Part shown: positions 28,023 to 39,057 of the stretch, in pieces | Layout of the letters: every line of letters begins with the position of its first letter | How positions within the stretch are numbered: position 1 is the stretch's first letter | Source: Achromobacter anxifer | GTDB taxonomy: Bacteria; Pseudomonadota; Gammaproteobacteria; Burkholderiales; Burkholderiaceae_B | Direction of reading: 5' to 3' | Assembly (NCBI RefSeq): GCF_903652925.1 | Contig: NZ_CAHLAR010000003.1 | Span: 558,001 to 622,000, forward strand | DNA length: 64,000 nucleotides | Program-made: the position numbers and the translations under genes | Notes under the pieces: model-generated | What the model was told of the DNA's origin: nothing | What the model saw: the letters and a program-made list of their open reading frames with translations, nothing else | Databases searched by the model: none

Positions 28023-28136
28023 TGGCAGAAGATGAGGGGAGACAGCAAGTAATTCAAGTCAGCATTACACCATGCCGCGGGCCTGCGCCTGCCCTGGAGC
28101 GGCTCACCCAGGGGCCGGCTCCAGCCCAGGGTGCGC
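28023..28136. other. Junction between rarA and the amidase gene, with a GC-rich hairpin
   Basis: 114 bases. CTGGAGC (28094-28100) and GCTCCAG (28118-28124) pair around a 17-base GC-rich loop and probably end the amidase transcript. This is also one edge of the catabolic block. No direct repeat, attachment-like sequence or transposase remnant was seen here. Confidence 0.4.
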
Positions 28137-28928
28137 TCACCCCAGGGCAGGCGGCGCAAAGCGCCGGTTCTCCAGCACCGGCAGCACCTTGCGGGCATGC
28201 GCCAGGCGCTCGGGGTCGATGTCGGCGTACACCAGCGCCGGCGCCTCGCCCGCGCGCGCCGTCACCACGCCCAGCGGGTCCACCACCATGCTGCAGCCGA
28301 TGTTGCGTTCGCCGCATTCGCCCGCGGCCGCCACGTAGCAGGTGTTTTCCAGCGCGCGGGCGGTAACCAGCACCTCCCAGTGCATTTCCTTCAGCGGGCC
28401 GCGCACCCAGGCGGCCGGCAGCACCAGCAGGTCGGCGCCGTCCAGCGCCAAACGCCGCGCCAGTTCCGGGAAGCGCACGTCATAGCAGGTCATCAGGCCG
28501 ACGCGCAGGCCGCCGATGTCCAGCAGAGGCGGAATGTCGACGCCCGGCGTGACGTTGGTGGATTCCTTCATGTTGAAGGCGTCGTACAGGTGCAGCTTGC
28601 GGTATTGCGACAGGATCTGCCCGTCGCGCAGCGTGACCAGCGTGTTCCAGACCCGCCCTTCCCCGGTCGGGACGTGCACGCACATCATGGTCGCCATCTG
28701 CGAACCGCGGCTGGCTTCCAGCAGGCGGCTCATGAAGGGGCCGTCCAGCGGCTGGGCGGCCTTCAGGACGATCTGGGGATCGGTGATGTCGCGGGCCAGG
28801 ATGCCTTCCGGCAGCACCAGCAGGCCGGCGCCGCCGGCGCGGGCGCGTTCCATCAGGTCGATGCAGACCTGCGCGTTTTCTTCCCAGACGCGGCTGACGG
28901 CGAACTGGCCCAAAGCAACTTTCAGCAT
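28137..28928 (-). CDS. Carbon-nitrogen hydrolase, Nit1/deaminated-glutathione-amidase-like
   Basis: The 263-aa protein has the nitrilase-superfamily triad Glu41 (LPEGIL), Lys111 (YRKLHLYDAF) and Cys148 (MTCYDVRFPEL). The KLHLxDxF and CYDxRFPEL forms are typical of the Nit1/Nit2/YafV omega-amidase branch, which hydrolyses deaminated glutathione or 2-oxo-amides. It is divergent from the DSD1-like gene and shares its regulatory region, so here it may act on an amide from D-amino-acid breakdown; that link is inference. Confidence 0.85.
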   Translation of the reverse strand: MLKVALGQFAVSRVWEENAQVCIDLMERARAGGAGLLVLPEGILARDITDPQIVLKAAQPLDGPFMSRLLEASRGSQMATMMCVHVPTGEGRVWNTLVTLRDGQILSQYRKLHLYDAFNMKESTNVTPGVDIPPLLDIGGLRVGLMTCYDVRFPELARRLALDGADLLVLPAAWVRGPLKEMHWEVLVTARALENTCYVAAAGECGERNIGCSMVVDPLGVVTARAGEAPALVYADIDPERLAHARKVLPVLENRRFAPPALG

Positions 28929-29022
28929 GACGCTTCCTTGTGTCGGAGGTTTTTCCTATTGTCGCGCCAACCGCCGGCCTGCGCCGACTACGGGAAACTC
29001 CTAGCTCCCGCTTGTAAATTTC

Positions 29023-29058
29023 TTTCACGATAATGAAAAAAATCAGATTTGACGTAAA
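29023..29058 (-). promoter_or_regulatory. Promoter of the amidase gene overlapped by a candidate operator
   Basis: On the minus strand TTTACG (29053-29058) and CATTAT (29030-29035) are 17 bases apart. An inverted repeat TTTCA-N6-TGAAA (29023-29038) covers the -10. It lies in the AT-rich divergent region between the amidase and DSD1-like genes, a natural site for the RpiR-type regulator of this block. Confidence 0.45.
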
Positions 29059-29082
29059 TATTTTCCATAGCAGGCGCCCGCC

Positions 29083-30354
29083 ATGACGAATTCCTCCTTC
29101 CCCGCAGCCCCCCTGGACGTGAACGGCAAAGGCCTGGGCGCCTTTCCGGAATCCTGTACCACCGCCGGCGTGGCGGCACTGGACTGGAACCTGCTCAACG
29201 AGGACGTGAGCCTGCCCGTGGCGGTGCTGTACGAAGCCCGCGTGCGCCACAACCTGCAATGGATGCAGCGCTTCATGGAAGCGTACAAGGTCAAGCTGGC
29301 GCCTCACGGCAAGACCACGATGAGCCCGGCGCTGTTCCAGCGCCAGATCGACGGCGGCGCCTGGGGCATCACGCTGGCGACCGCGCCGCAGGTCCAGGCG
29401 GCATACCAGCACGGCATCCGCCGGGTGCTGATGGCCAACCAGCTGGTCGGCCGCGCCAACATGGCCATCATCGCCCGCCTGCTGCGCGATCCGGGCTTCA
29501 CCTTTTTCTGCATCGTCGATTCCCCCGCCAACGCGGCGCAGCTGGGCGCCTACTTCGGCGAACAGGGCCTGACCCTGCCCGTGCTGATCGAACTGGGCCC
29601 GCAGGGCGGCCGCACCGGCGTGCGCGACGACGCGCAGTTGCAGGCCGTGGCCGACGAGATCGGCAAATGGCCTGGCCTGGCGCTGGCCGGCATCGAAGTC
29701 TACGAAGGCGTATTGCAGGAAGAAGGCGCGATCCGCGCCTTCCTGCGCCGCGCCACCGACGCTCTGCGCGGCCTGGCCGCCGCCGGCCGCCTGCGCAAGA
29801 ATGGCCCGGCGCTGATCTCCGGCGCCGGCTCGGCCTGGTTCGACGTGGTGGCCGAGGAATTCTCGCAAGCCGACATCGGCGCGCCGCTGGAAATCGTGCT
29901 GCGCCCCGGCTGCTACCTGTCGCATGACGTCGGCATCTACCGTTCCGCCGCCGAGCGCATCAACGCCCACAACCCGGTCGCCCGCAAGATGGAGCCCGGC
30001 CTGCAGCCGGCCCTGCAAGTCTGGGCCTACGTGCAGTCGCTGCCCGAACCCGGCCGCGCCATCATCGCCATGGGCAAGCGCGACGCCGCCTTCGACGCCG
30101 GCCTGCCGGCGCCCGCCTCGCTCTACCGCCCCGGCCGCGATAGCGCGCCCGGCCCGGTTCCCGCGCACTGGAAGCTGAGCGCGATGATGGATCAGCACGC
30201 CTTCATGCAGATCGGCGAAGGCGACGACATCCAGGTCGGCGACATGATCGCCTTCGACATTTCCCACCCCTGCCTGACCTTCGACAAGTGGCGCCAAGTG
30301 CTGCTGGTGGACGAGCAGTACCGCGTCGTCGACGTGGCCGACACCTTCTTCTGA
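29083..30354 (+). CDS. DSD1-like PLP-dependent D-amino-acid lyase/deaminase (fold type III)
   Basis: The 423-aa protein has an alanine-racemase-like N-terminal barrel with the PLP lysine Lys77 in KLAPHGKTTM and a C-terminal domain with the zinc-type His and Cys (SHPC, residues 394-397) found in eukaryotic-type D-serine dehydratase and D-threonine aldolase. Family members convert D-serine to pyruvate and ammonia or cleave beta-hydroxy-D-amino acids. A D-specific activity fits the neighbouring D-aminoacylase and Rid protein. It is 110 bases upstream of the ABC receptor gene on the same strand. Confidence 0.87.
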   Translation: MTNSSFPAAPLDVNGKGLGAFPESCTTAGVAALDWNLLNEDVSLPVAVLYEARVRHNLQWMQRFMEAYKVKLAPHGKTTMSPALFQRQIDGGAWGITLATAPQVQAAYQHGIRRVLMANQLVGRANMAIIARLLRDPGFTFFCIVDSPANAAQLGAYFGEQGLTLPVLIELGPQGGRTGVRDDAQLQAVADEIGKWPGLALAGIEVYEGVLQEEGAIRAFLRRATDALRGLAAAGRLRKNGPALISGAGSAWFDVVAEEFSQADIGAPLEIVLRPGCYLSHDVGIYRSAAERINAHNPVARKMEPGLQPALQVWAYVQSLPEPGRAIIAMGKRDAAFDAGLPAPASLYRPGRDSAPGPVPAHWKLSAMMDQHAFMQIGEGDDIQVGDMIAFDISHPCLTFDKWRQVLLVDEQYRVVDVADTFF

Positions 30355-30464
30355 ACGTCCCTGCCCTCCGCCGCGCCGGCGCGGGGCAGGAAGCATCGCG
30401 GACCCCGGCGCAATCCTCTAATTACTACAAGTAAAACCGTTTTTGACCCTCTGGAGAGAGAATC

Positions 30465-32021
30465 ATGAACTTCCGTACCTCCCGGCGAGGCGGCGGGCTC
30501 AATAGCCTGCTGCTGGCCGGCGCAATTGGCTTGACCGCATTGTCGACCCCCGCCCTCTGTGCCGCGCCGATCAAGGGAGGCACGATCTCGGTCGCCACCA
30601 TAGGCGAGCCGCCGACGCTGGACCCGATGACCAGCACGGCCGACCTGGTGGGCATCCTGACCCAGCACTTCTTCGAAACGCTGTACACCTTCGACGCCAA
30701 GTGGAACCTGACCCCGCTGCTGGCCGACAAGCTGCCGGAAGTCTCGGCTGACGGCCTGACCTACATCATCCCGCTGCGCCAGGGCATCACCTTCCACGAC
30801 GGCTCCAAGATGGATTCGGCCGACGTGCTGGCCTCGCTCAAGCGCTGGACCGAGACCGCCACGCGCGGCAAGATGGCCGCCAAGATCATCACCGGCATGG
30901 AAGCGCCGGACGCCAACACCATCCGCATCACGCTCAAGCAGCCCTACGCGCCCCTGACCGCGCTGCTGGCCATGAACAACAGCGCCGCCGTCATCATGCC
31001 CAAGGGCAAGATCGCCCCGGCCCTGACCGAATTCGTCGGCACCGGCCCCTACCAATTGAAGGCGCGCGTGCCCGACCAGTACATCCAGCTGGTCCGCTTC
31101 GACGGCTACAAGCAACGCGAAGGCGAGCCCGACGGCTATGGCGGCGCGCGCAAGCAGTACCTGGACGAGATCCGCTTCGTGCCGGTCAGCAACGCCAACA
31201 CCCGCGTCGAAAGCGCGGTGGCCGGACAGTTCGACTACGTCGACTCCCTGCCCGTCGAATCGCTGCCCAAGCTCAAGAACGGCCGCTCCGATCCGGTGAT
31301 GCTCAAGCCCTTCGGCTGGCCGCGCCTGGTGCTCAACACCAAGCAGGGCATCATGTCGAACCAGGCGGTCCGCCAGGCCGTGCAGCTGGCGCTGAATGAA
31401 GAAGACATGCTGTACGCCGCGTTCGGCGACAAGAACTTCTACAAGCTCAACGGCGATCTGTACCCCGAGGGCTTCCCCTGGGCCACGTCCCTGGGCGGCA
31501 AGGTCTACAACAAGGGCGACGCCGCCGGCGCGAAAAAGCTGGTGGACGGCGCCAACGTGCAGGACCGCAAGATCCGCATCCTGACCAGCCAGCAATACGA
31601 GTTCCACTACAAGATGGCCCTGGTGGCCGCCGAATACCTGAAGGCCGCCGGCTTCACCGTCGACATGCAGGTGGTGGACTGGGCCACGCTGACGCAGCGC
31701 CGCCAGGATCCCGCCCTGTGGGACATCTTCATCACGCACAGCCCCTTCCTGCCCGAACCCGCCCTGATCGACTTCCCGTCGAAGGACGCGCCGGGCTGGT
31801 GGGACACGCCGCGCCGCAACCAGACCCTGGACGCCTTCAACCAGGCCCGCAGCCAGGAAGAACGCGTCAAGCGCTGGGCTGACGTGCAGCAGGCCGTGTA
31901 CGACGAAGTGCCCTTCATCAAGGTCGGCGACTTCAACGCCCAGGCCGCGCGTTCTCCGGCGCTGCAAGGCACCAACGCCGTGCCGTGGCCGTACTTCTGG
32001 AACGCCTGGAAGTCCAAGTAA
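30465..32021 (+). CDS. Peptide/opine-type ABC transporter substrate-binding protein
   Basis: The 518-aa exported protein (signal peptide about 1-29, RRGGGLNSLLLAGAIGLTAL core) belongs to the SBP_bac_5 family: GGTISVATIGEPPTLDPMTS, then YIIPLRQGITFHDGSKMDSADVLASLKRW and LLGVG-like late motifs. It binds the substrate in the periplasm and hands it to the permeases downstream. GGAGAGAG precedes the ATG at 30465. Its location between a D-amino-acid lyase and a D-aminoacylase suggests N-acyl-D-amino acids or D-containing peptides as ligands. Confidence 0.93.
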   Translation: MNFRTSRRGGGLNSLLLAGAIGLTALSTPALCAAPIKGGTISVATIGEPPTLDPMTSTADLVGILTQHFFETLYTFDAKWNLTPLLADKLPEVSADGLTYIIPLRQGITFHDGSKMDSADVLASLKRWTETATRGKMAAKIITGMEAPDANTIRITLKQPYAPLTALLAMNNSAAVIMPKGKIAPALTEFVGTGPYQLKARVPDQYIQLVRFDGYKQREGEPDGYGGARKQYLDEIRFVPVSNANTRVESAVAGQFDYVDSLPVESLPKLKNGRSDPVMLKPFGWPRLVLNTKQGIMSNQAVRQAVQLALNEEDMLYAAFGDKNFYKLNGDLYPEGFPWATSLGGKVYNKGDAAGAKKLVDGANVQDRKIRILTSQQYEFHYKMALVAAEYLKAAGFTVDMQVVDWATLTQRRQDPALWDIFITHSPFLPEPALIDFPSKDAPGWWDTPRRNQTLDAFNQARSQEERVKRWADVQQAVYDEVPFIKVGDFNAQAARSPALQGTNAVPWPYFWNAWKSK

Positions 32022-32152
32022 GACGAGTTGAGCGCGGCAGCGCAGAGGCGGGATGAGACTGTCTGCCGCGCCCAACTGACCAGGCCAGGCGCCACCCATC
32101 GAGCGCATGGCACCCCCGTTTCACGTTACGACGCTTCTTCAGGACTTCCATC

Positions 32153-33094
32153 GTGTTGCGTTATCTCTTAAACCGGCTGGTCGGGCTGGTGGCCGTGATG
32201 TTCATCGTCGCGACCATCGTGTTCGTGATCATCCGCGTCACGCCCGGCGACCCGGCCGCGGTGATGCTGGGCCCGCAAGCCAGCCAGCAGGACATCGCCG
32301 CGCTGCGCACGCAGCTGGGGCTGGATCAGCCCATGGCCGTGCAGTACCTGACGTGGCTGGGCAAGCTGGCCCAAGGCGACCTGGGCCAATCCATCTTCAT
32401 GAACAAGCCAGTGCTGTCGGCGCTGGCCGACCGGGCCGAGCCCACCATCCTGCTGACGCTCATGTCGCTGCTGATCGCCAGCGCCATCGCCCTGCCGGTC
32501 GGGATACTCTCCGCGGTCAAGCGCGGCACCACGCTGGACCAGTCCGTGCTGTCGTTCTCGATGTTTACCTCCAGCGTGCCCAGCTTCTGGCTGGGACTGC
32601 TGCTGATGCAGGTGTTCTCGGTCAAGCTGGGATGGCTGCCCGTGGCCGGCTACGGCGGGCCCGATGCCTCGCTCATGACCCGGCTGTCGCACCTGATCCT
32701 TCCTGCGGTGGTGCTGGGCCTGGTGAACTCCGCGCTGATCACCCGCTTCATCCGCGCCAGCATGCTGGACGTGCTGCGCGACGACTACGTGCGCACCGCC
32801 CGCGCCAAGGGCCTGCCCGAAAGCAAGGTGATCCTGAAGCACGCCGTGCGCAATGCGCTGATCCCGATCCTGACGGTGCTGGGCCTGACCACCGCGCTGC
32901 TCATCAGCGGCGCGGTCGTGACCGAGACCGTGTTCGGCCTGCCCGGCGTGGGCAGCCTGGTGGTGTCGGCGGTGCTGCGCCGCGACTACCCCGTCATCCA
33001 GGGCGCGCTGCTGATCATCGCGGCCATCTACGTCCTGATCAATCTCATCATCGATCTGCTCTATCTGCTGGTCGACCCACGCGTCCGTTACTGA
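32153..33094 (+). CDS. ABC transporter permease, DppB-type
   Basis: The 313-aa permease has six membrane segments and the DppB/OppB N-terminus MLRYLLNRLVGLVAVMFIVATIVF. The binding-protein-dependent transport (EAA) loop is DDYVRTARAKGLPESKVILKHAVRNALIP. The start is GTG at 32153 with AGGAC upstream. It follows the receptor gene by 131 bases and is followed by a GC-rich repeat element before the second permease. Confidence 0.93.
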   Translation: MLRYLLNRLVGLVAVMFIVATIVFVIIRVTPGDPAAVMLGPQASQQDIAALRTQLGLDQPMAVQYLTWLGKLAQGDLGQSIFMNKPVLSALADRAEPTILLTLMSLLIASAIALPVGILSAVKRGTTLDQSVLSFSMFTSSVPSFWLGLLLMQVFSVKLGWLPVAGYGGPDASLMTRLSHLILPAVVLGLVNSALITRFIRASMLDVLRDDYVRTARAKGLPESKVILKHAVRNALIPILTVLGLTTALLISGAVVTETVFGLPGVGSLVVSAVLRRDYPVIQGALLIIAAIYVLINLIIDLLYLLVDPRVRY

Positions 33095-33105
33095 TGATGA
33101 AGCCC

Positions 33106-33184
33106 ACCCCCGAAGCGCCTGCGGCGCTTCCCCCTCAAGGGGGCGCCGCCTGCGGCCCGGCAAAGCCGGCTCCGCGCGGCCCCG
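33106..33184. repeat. Compact GC-rich multi-hairpin intergenic element
   Basis: Three back-to-back inverted repeats: GAAGCGCC-TGC-GGCGCTTC (33112-33130), CCCCCT-CA-AGGGGG (33130-33143) and CCGGC-AAA-GCCGG (about 33157-33170). It fills the 120-base gap between the two permease genes. From general knowledge, elements of this pattern recur between genes in Burkholderiales; it may modulate expression or stability within the operon mRNA. Confidence 0.6.
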
Positions 33185-33214
33185 ATTCGATGCACCGCAA
33201 GTGGAGCAATTGAA

Positions 33215-34084
33215 ATGACAACCGGGACTACTGTGAATTCCGGAACCGACCGCTGGCAGGTGCTGCGCCTGCTGGTGTCGCGCAAGACCGTGCTGATCAG
33301 CTTGATCGTGATCGTGGTGCTGGTGCTGGCCGCGCTGCTGGCGCCCTGGATCAGCCCGCACGATCCGTTCAAGCTGTCCATCATGAACCGCCTCAAGGCG
33401 CCCGGCGCCGCGAACTGGTTCGGCACCGACGACTTCGGCCGCGACGTGTTCAGCCGCGTCATCTACGGCGGCCGCCTGTCCTTGATGGTGGGATTCTCCG
33501 TGGTGATCGTGTCCAGCATCCTGGGCATCGCGCTGGGCCTGATCGCCGGCTTCTTCCGCTCGGCGGACAAGGTCGTGTCGCGCCTGATCGACGCCATGAT
33601 GGCCTTCCCCGACATCCTGCTGGCGATCTCGCTGGTGGCCGCGCTCGGCCCCTCGCTCGTCAACGTGGTGATCGCGCTGGGCATCGTCTACACGCCGCGC
33701 CTGGCGCGCATCGTACGCGCCTCGACCCTGGTGATCCGCGAGCTGCCCTTCGTGGAAGCGGCCCGCGCGCTGGGCGTGCCCACTTGGCGCATCGTCACCG
33801 TGCACGTGCTGCGCAACCTGGTGTCGCCCATCCTGGTGCAGGGCACGTTCATCTTCGCCTACGCGATCCTGGCCGAGGCCGGCCTGTCGTTCCTGGGCGT
33901 AGGCGTGTCGCCCGACATCCCCACCTGGGGCACCATGATCAACGCCGGGCAGCAGTACATGGGCTCGGCCGACTGGATCATGATCTTCCCCGGCATCGCC
34001 ATCGTGCTGTCCGTGCTGTCGCTGCAACTGGTCGGCGACGGCCTGCGCGACGTCCTCGACCCGCGCCTGCGCAAGGAGCTGTAA
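33215..34084 (+). CDS. ABC transporter permease, DppC-type
   Basis: The 289-aa permease has the OppC_N start ([34 protein letters not shown]) and the family's [21 protein letters not shown] motif, six membrane segments and an EAA loop ([24 protein letters not shown]). It pairs with the DppB-type subunit. The stop is two bases before the first ATPase gene, so the two are translationally coupled. Confidence 0.93.
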   Translation: MTTGTTVNSGTDRWQVLRLLVSRKTVLISLIVIVVLVLAALLAPWISPHDPFKLSIMNRLKAPGAANWFGTDDFGRDVFSRVIYGGRLSLMVGFSVVIVSSILGIALGLIAGFFRSADKVVSRLIDAMMAFPDILLAISLVAALGPSLVNVVIALGIVYTPRLARIVRASTLVIRELPFVEAARALGVPTWRIVTVHVLRNLVSPILVQGTFIFAYAILAEAGLSFLGVGVSPDIPTWGTMINAGQQYMGSADWIMIFPGIAIVLSVLSLQLVGDGLRDVLDPRLRKEL

Positions 34085-34086
34085 TC

Positions 34087-36092
<2,006 letters not shown>

Positions 36093-36132
36093 CACGGCCG
36101 CCCACTGTCCAGATCAGACCCAGGAAGCCCAC

Positions 36133-37005
36133 ATGAACATCATCCGCGACATCGTCTTCCAGATACGCAGTCGGCGGGACTCGCTGAGCGTGACCGAACG
36201 CAAGGTCGCCGACGCCATTCTGGACGACATCATCTGGGGCGCCAGCGCCACCGTCGACCAGCTGGCCGCCAAGGCCGGCGTCAGCATCGCCACCATCTCC
36301 CGCTTCGCGCGCACGGTGGGCTGCGACGACACCCGCGACCTGAAGATGAAGCTGGCCCAGGCCAGCACCGTGGGCAGCCGCTTCCTGGACCCCAGCGCGC
36401 CGCCGGAGGAAAGCACCTTCTACGCCCGCATCTACGCCGACATCGAAAGCACGCTGCGCGCGCACCTGCCCGTCTTCACCGAGCAGCTGTTCGAGGCGGC
36501 CGCCGGCATCGTCGACGGCGCGCGCATGATCTATGTCTTCGGCATGGGCGGCGCGTCCGCCGTGCTGGCGCAGGAAGTCCAGTCGCGCCTGGTGCGCCTG
36601 GGCTACCCCATCGCCGTGTACAGCGACGCGGTGCTGCTGCGCATGGTCGCGGCCACGCTGGACGAACGCGATGCCGTGCTGATCCTGTCGGCCTCGGGCC
36701 TGACGCCCGAGATCGTGGGCGCGGCCCGCATCGTCAAGCAGTACCGGGCGCGCATCGTCGCCATCACCGACGAGACCTCCGCGCTGGCCGAACTGGCCGA
36801 CGTGGTGCTGCCGATCCGCACCGACGAAACGGACTTCATCTACAAGCCCTCGGCCTCGCGCTACGCGATGATGCTGGCCATCGACCTGCTCTCGACCGAG
36901 CTGGCCATGCTGAATCAGGAAGAGAACCGCGAGCGCCTGCGCCGCATCAAGCTGGCGCTGGACGAACACCGCGGCGGCCCGAACCGCCTGCCGCTGGGCG
37001 ATTGA
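36133..37005 (+). CDS. RpiR/MurR-family transcriptional regulator
   Basis: The 290-aa protein has the N-terminal RpiR helix-turn-helix (SLSVTERKVADAILDDIIWGASATVDQLAAKAGVSIATISRFAR) and a SIS sugar-isomerase-like effector domain (MIYVFGMGGASAVLAQEVQSRLVRLGY, LILSASGLTPEIVGAARIV). The ATG at 36133 has AGGAAG six bases before it. RpiR regulators commonly sit upstream of D-aminoacylase genes in Alcaligenes/Achromobacter. It lies between the importer and the deacylase gene, on the same strand. Confidence 0.93.
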   Translation: MNIIRDIVFQIRSRRDSLSVTERKVADAILDDIIWGASATVDQLAAKAGVSIATISRFARTVGCDDTRDLKMKLAQASTVGSRFLDPSAPPEESTFYARIYADIESTLRAHLPVFTEQLFEAAAGIVDGARMIYVFGMGGASAVLAQEVQSRLVRLGYPIAVYSDAVLLRMVAATLDERDAVLILSASGLTPEIVGAARIVKQYRARIVAITDETSALAELADVVLPIRTDETDFIYKPSASRYAMMLAIDLLSTELAMLNQEENRERLRRIKLALDEHRGGPNRLPLGD

Positions 37006-37018
37006 ACTGGAACACAAG

Positions 37019-38473
37019 ATGTACGACACCCTCATAGGCAATGTGCTGGTCCTGGACGGCACCGGCGAAGCCGCGTACCGCGCCAGCGTGGCGCTGGCCG
37101 ACGGCCGCATCGCCGCCATCGGCGACCTGCCCGGCGCGGCCGCCCGCCATATTTTCGACGGCACCCGCCTGGCGCTGGCTCCCGGCTTCATCGACGTGCA
37201 TACCCATGACGACACCAACGTCATCCGCACGCCGGACATGCTGCCCAAGCTGTCCCAGGGCGTGACCACCGTGGTGGTGGGCAATTGCGGCATCAGCGCG
37301 TCGCCCGTGGCCCTGCGCGGCGAGCCGCCGGACCCGATGAACCTGTTGGGCGCGCGCGCCGACTTCAGCTACCCCACCTTCGCCGACTACACCCGCGCCG
37401 TCGAAGCCGCGCGGCCCGCCGTGAACGTGGCCGCGCTGGTCGGCCACACCGCCCTGCGCAGCAATCACATGGACCGGCTCGACCGAGCCGCCACGCGCGA
37501 GGAAGTCCTGGCGATGCGCGAGCAACTGCGCGACGCGCTGGCTCATGGCGCCATCGGCCTGAGCACCGGCCTGGCCTACGCCTCCGCCTTCGACGCGGAC
37601 ACCGAAGAGGTCAAGCTGCTGGCCGAGGCCCTGGATGAGTTCGGCGCGCTCTACACCACGCATCTGCGCTCGGAGTTCGCCGCCATCCTGGACGCCATGC
37701 AGGAAGCCTTCGACATCGCCCGCCATGCCCGCGTACCGGTGGTGGTGTCGCACCTGAAGTGCGCCGGCGCCGGCAACTGGGGCCGCACGAAGGAAGTGCT
37801 GTCCACGCTGGAGACCGCGGGCCGGCTGCAACACGTGGGCTGCGACTGCTATCCCTATTCCGCCAGCTCGTCCACGCTGGACCTGAAGCAGGTCACGGAC
37901 GAGTTCGACATCGACATCACCTGGTCCGTGCCGCATCCGGAGCAGGCCCGCCGCAAGCTGGCCGACATCGCCGCCGACTGGGGCCTGAGCCTTTTGGAAG
38001 CGGCCGCGCGCCTGCAGCCGGCGGGCGCCGTGTATCACAACATGCACGAGGACGACGTGCGCCGCGTGCTGTCGCACCGGCTCACCATGGTGGGCTCCGA
38101 CGGCCTGCCCAACGATCCCATGCCGCACCCGCGTCTTTGGGGCGCGTTCCCCCGCGTGCTGGGGCACTACAGCCGCGACGTGGGCCTGTTCCCGCTGACC
38201 GAGGCCGTGCACAAGATGACGGGCCTGTCCGCCTCGCGCTTCGGCCTGGCCGAACGCGGCCTGGTGCAGGAGGGTTATCACGCGGACCTGGTGCTGTTCG
38301 ATCCGGCCACGGTCATCGACCGCGCCACCTTCGCCGCCCCGGTGCAGACCGCCGCCGGCATCGAAGCGGTGTGGGTCAACGGCACCCTGTCCTACCGCCA
38401 GGGCGAGTCCACCGGCGACCGCGCCGGCCGCTGGCTGCCGCGCAGCGGCGACCTGCGCAAGAACTTCAGCTGA
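37019..38473 (+). CDS. N-acyl-D-amino-acid deacylase (D-aminoacylase)
   Basis: The 484-aa amidohydrolase releases free D-amino acids from their N-acyl forms. It starts with a small beta domain, followed by the metal motif HTHDD (His61, His63), the bridging Cys90 in VGNCGIS that is typical of D-aminoacylases, then HLRSE, SHLKCAG and a late SDGLPNDP with the catalytic Asp. The length equals that of Alcaligenes D-aminoacylases. It is 13 bases after the regulator gene and 54 bases before the Rid gene. Preferred side chain (neutral, Asp or Glu) cannot be read off. Confidence 0.93.
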   Translation: MYDTLIGNVLVLDGTGEAAYRASVALADGRIAAIGDLPGAAARHIFDGTRLALAPGFIDVHTHDDTNVIRTPDMLPKLSQGVTTVVVGNCGISASPVALRGEPPDPMNLLGARADFSYPTFADYTRAVEAARPAVNVAALVGHTALRSNHMDRLDRAATREEVLAMREQLRDALAHGAIGLSTGLAYASAFDADTEEVKLLAEALDEFGALYTTHLRSEFAAILDAMQEAFDIARHARVPVVVSHLKCAGAGNWGRTKEVLSTLETAGRLQHVGCDCYPYSASSSTLDLKQVTDEFDIDITWSVPHPEQARRKLADIAADWGLSLLEAAARLQPAGAVYHNMHEDDVRRVLSHRLTMVGSDGLPNDPMPHPRLWGAFPRVLGHYSRDVGLFPLTEAVHKMTGLSASRFGLAERGLVQEGYHADLVLFDPATVIDRATFAAPVQTAAGIEAVWVNGTLSYRQGESTGDRAGRWLPRSGDLRKNFS

Positions 38474-38527
38474 ACCCAGGCGGACGCGGCGCGCGTCCGC
38501 CTGGCGCCATCACTCCAGGAGAGAACC

Positions 38528-38965
38528 ATGAGCACCACTCCCACCGCCGACAACAACGGCATCACCCGCTACGGCGTCGCAGGCGGCACCGGCCAGGGCG
38601 GCTCGCACATGCCCTTCGCCCGCGCGGTCGCGGCCGACGGCTGGCTGCACGTGTCCGGCCAGGTACCGATGGAAAACGGCGAGGTCGTCGAGGGCGGCAT
38701 CGTGACCCAATCGCACAAGGCCATCCAGCAGGTGCTGGCCATCCTGAAGGAAGCCGGCTACGGTCCCGAGCACGTCGTGCGCTGCGGCGTATGGCTGGAC
38801 GACGCGCGCGATTTCGCGTCGTTCAACAAGGTATTCAAGGAGTACTTCGGGGAGAACCCGCCGGCCCGGGCCTGCGTGCAGTCGTCGCTGGTGGTGGACG
38901 CCAAGGTCGAAGTCGACTGCATCGCGTATAAGCGCCCCCACGCCGCGCCCGCTAACGCGGGCTAG
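38528..38965 (+). CDS. Rid-family (YjgF/YER057c/UK114) imine deaminase-like protein
   Basis: The 145-aa protein has the Rid fold pattern: HVSGQVPMENG, the central helices, and PARACVQSSLVVDAKVEVDCIAYK, in which the Arg before the conserved Cys matches the catalytic arginine of RidA. Rid proteins hydrolyse enamines/imines such as 2-aminoacrylate that leak from PLP-dependent dehydratases. That is exactly the by-product expected of the DSD1-like enzyme of this block, so a protective or product-finishing role is a good inference. AGGAGAG precedes the ATG. Confidence 0.9.
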   Translation: MSTTPTADNNGITRYGVAGGTGQGGSHMPFARAVAADGWLHVSGQVPMENGEVVEGGIVTQSHKAIQQVLAILKEAGYGPEHVVRCGVWLDDARDFASFNKVFKEYFGENPPARACVQSSLVVDAKVEVDCIAYKRPHAAPANAG

Positions 38966-38967
38966 CT

Positions 38968-39010
38968 GCCCCCCGAGGGGGCCTTTCCCCTTGGGGCGGC
39001 CCGGCGGGGA
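38968..39010. repeat. GC-rich hairpin cluster after the Rid gene
   Basis: GCCCCC(C)GAGGGGGC and CCCC-TT-GGGG hairpins lie directly after the Rid stop, followed by a CCCGGCGGGG run. The composition resembles the element at 33106-33184, though the arms differ. It marks the right edge of the catabolic block. Confidence 0.45.
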
Positions 39011-39024
39011 AAGAGCGTCCCATA

Positions 39025-39057
39025 CAAAAAAGCCCGGCATCGCCGGGCTTTTTTTTT
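39025..39057. terminator. Bidirectional terminator between the Rid gene and lolA
   Basis: Stem AAGCCCGGC/GCCGGGCTT with a short loop, A-run on one side and nine T on the other. It serves the Rid transcript (plus) and lolA (minus); its T-run touches the lolA stop codon. Confidence 0.9.

Noticed and set aside
28094-28124. Attachment-like or target-site duplication at the left edge of the catabolic block
   Set aside because: The repeated bases pair as a hairpin, and no matching copy was found at the right edge near 38966-39025.
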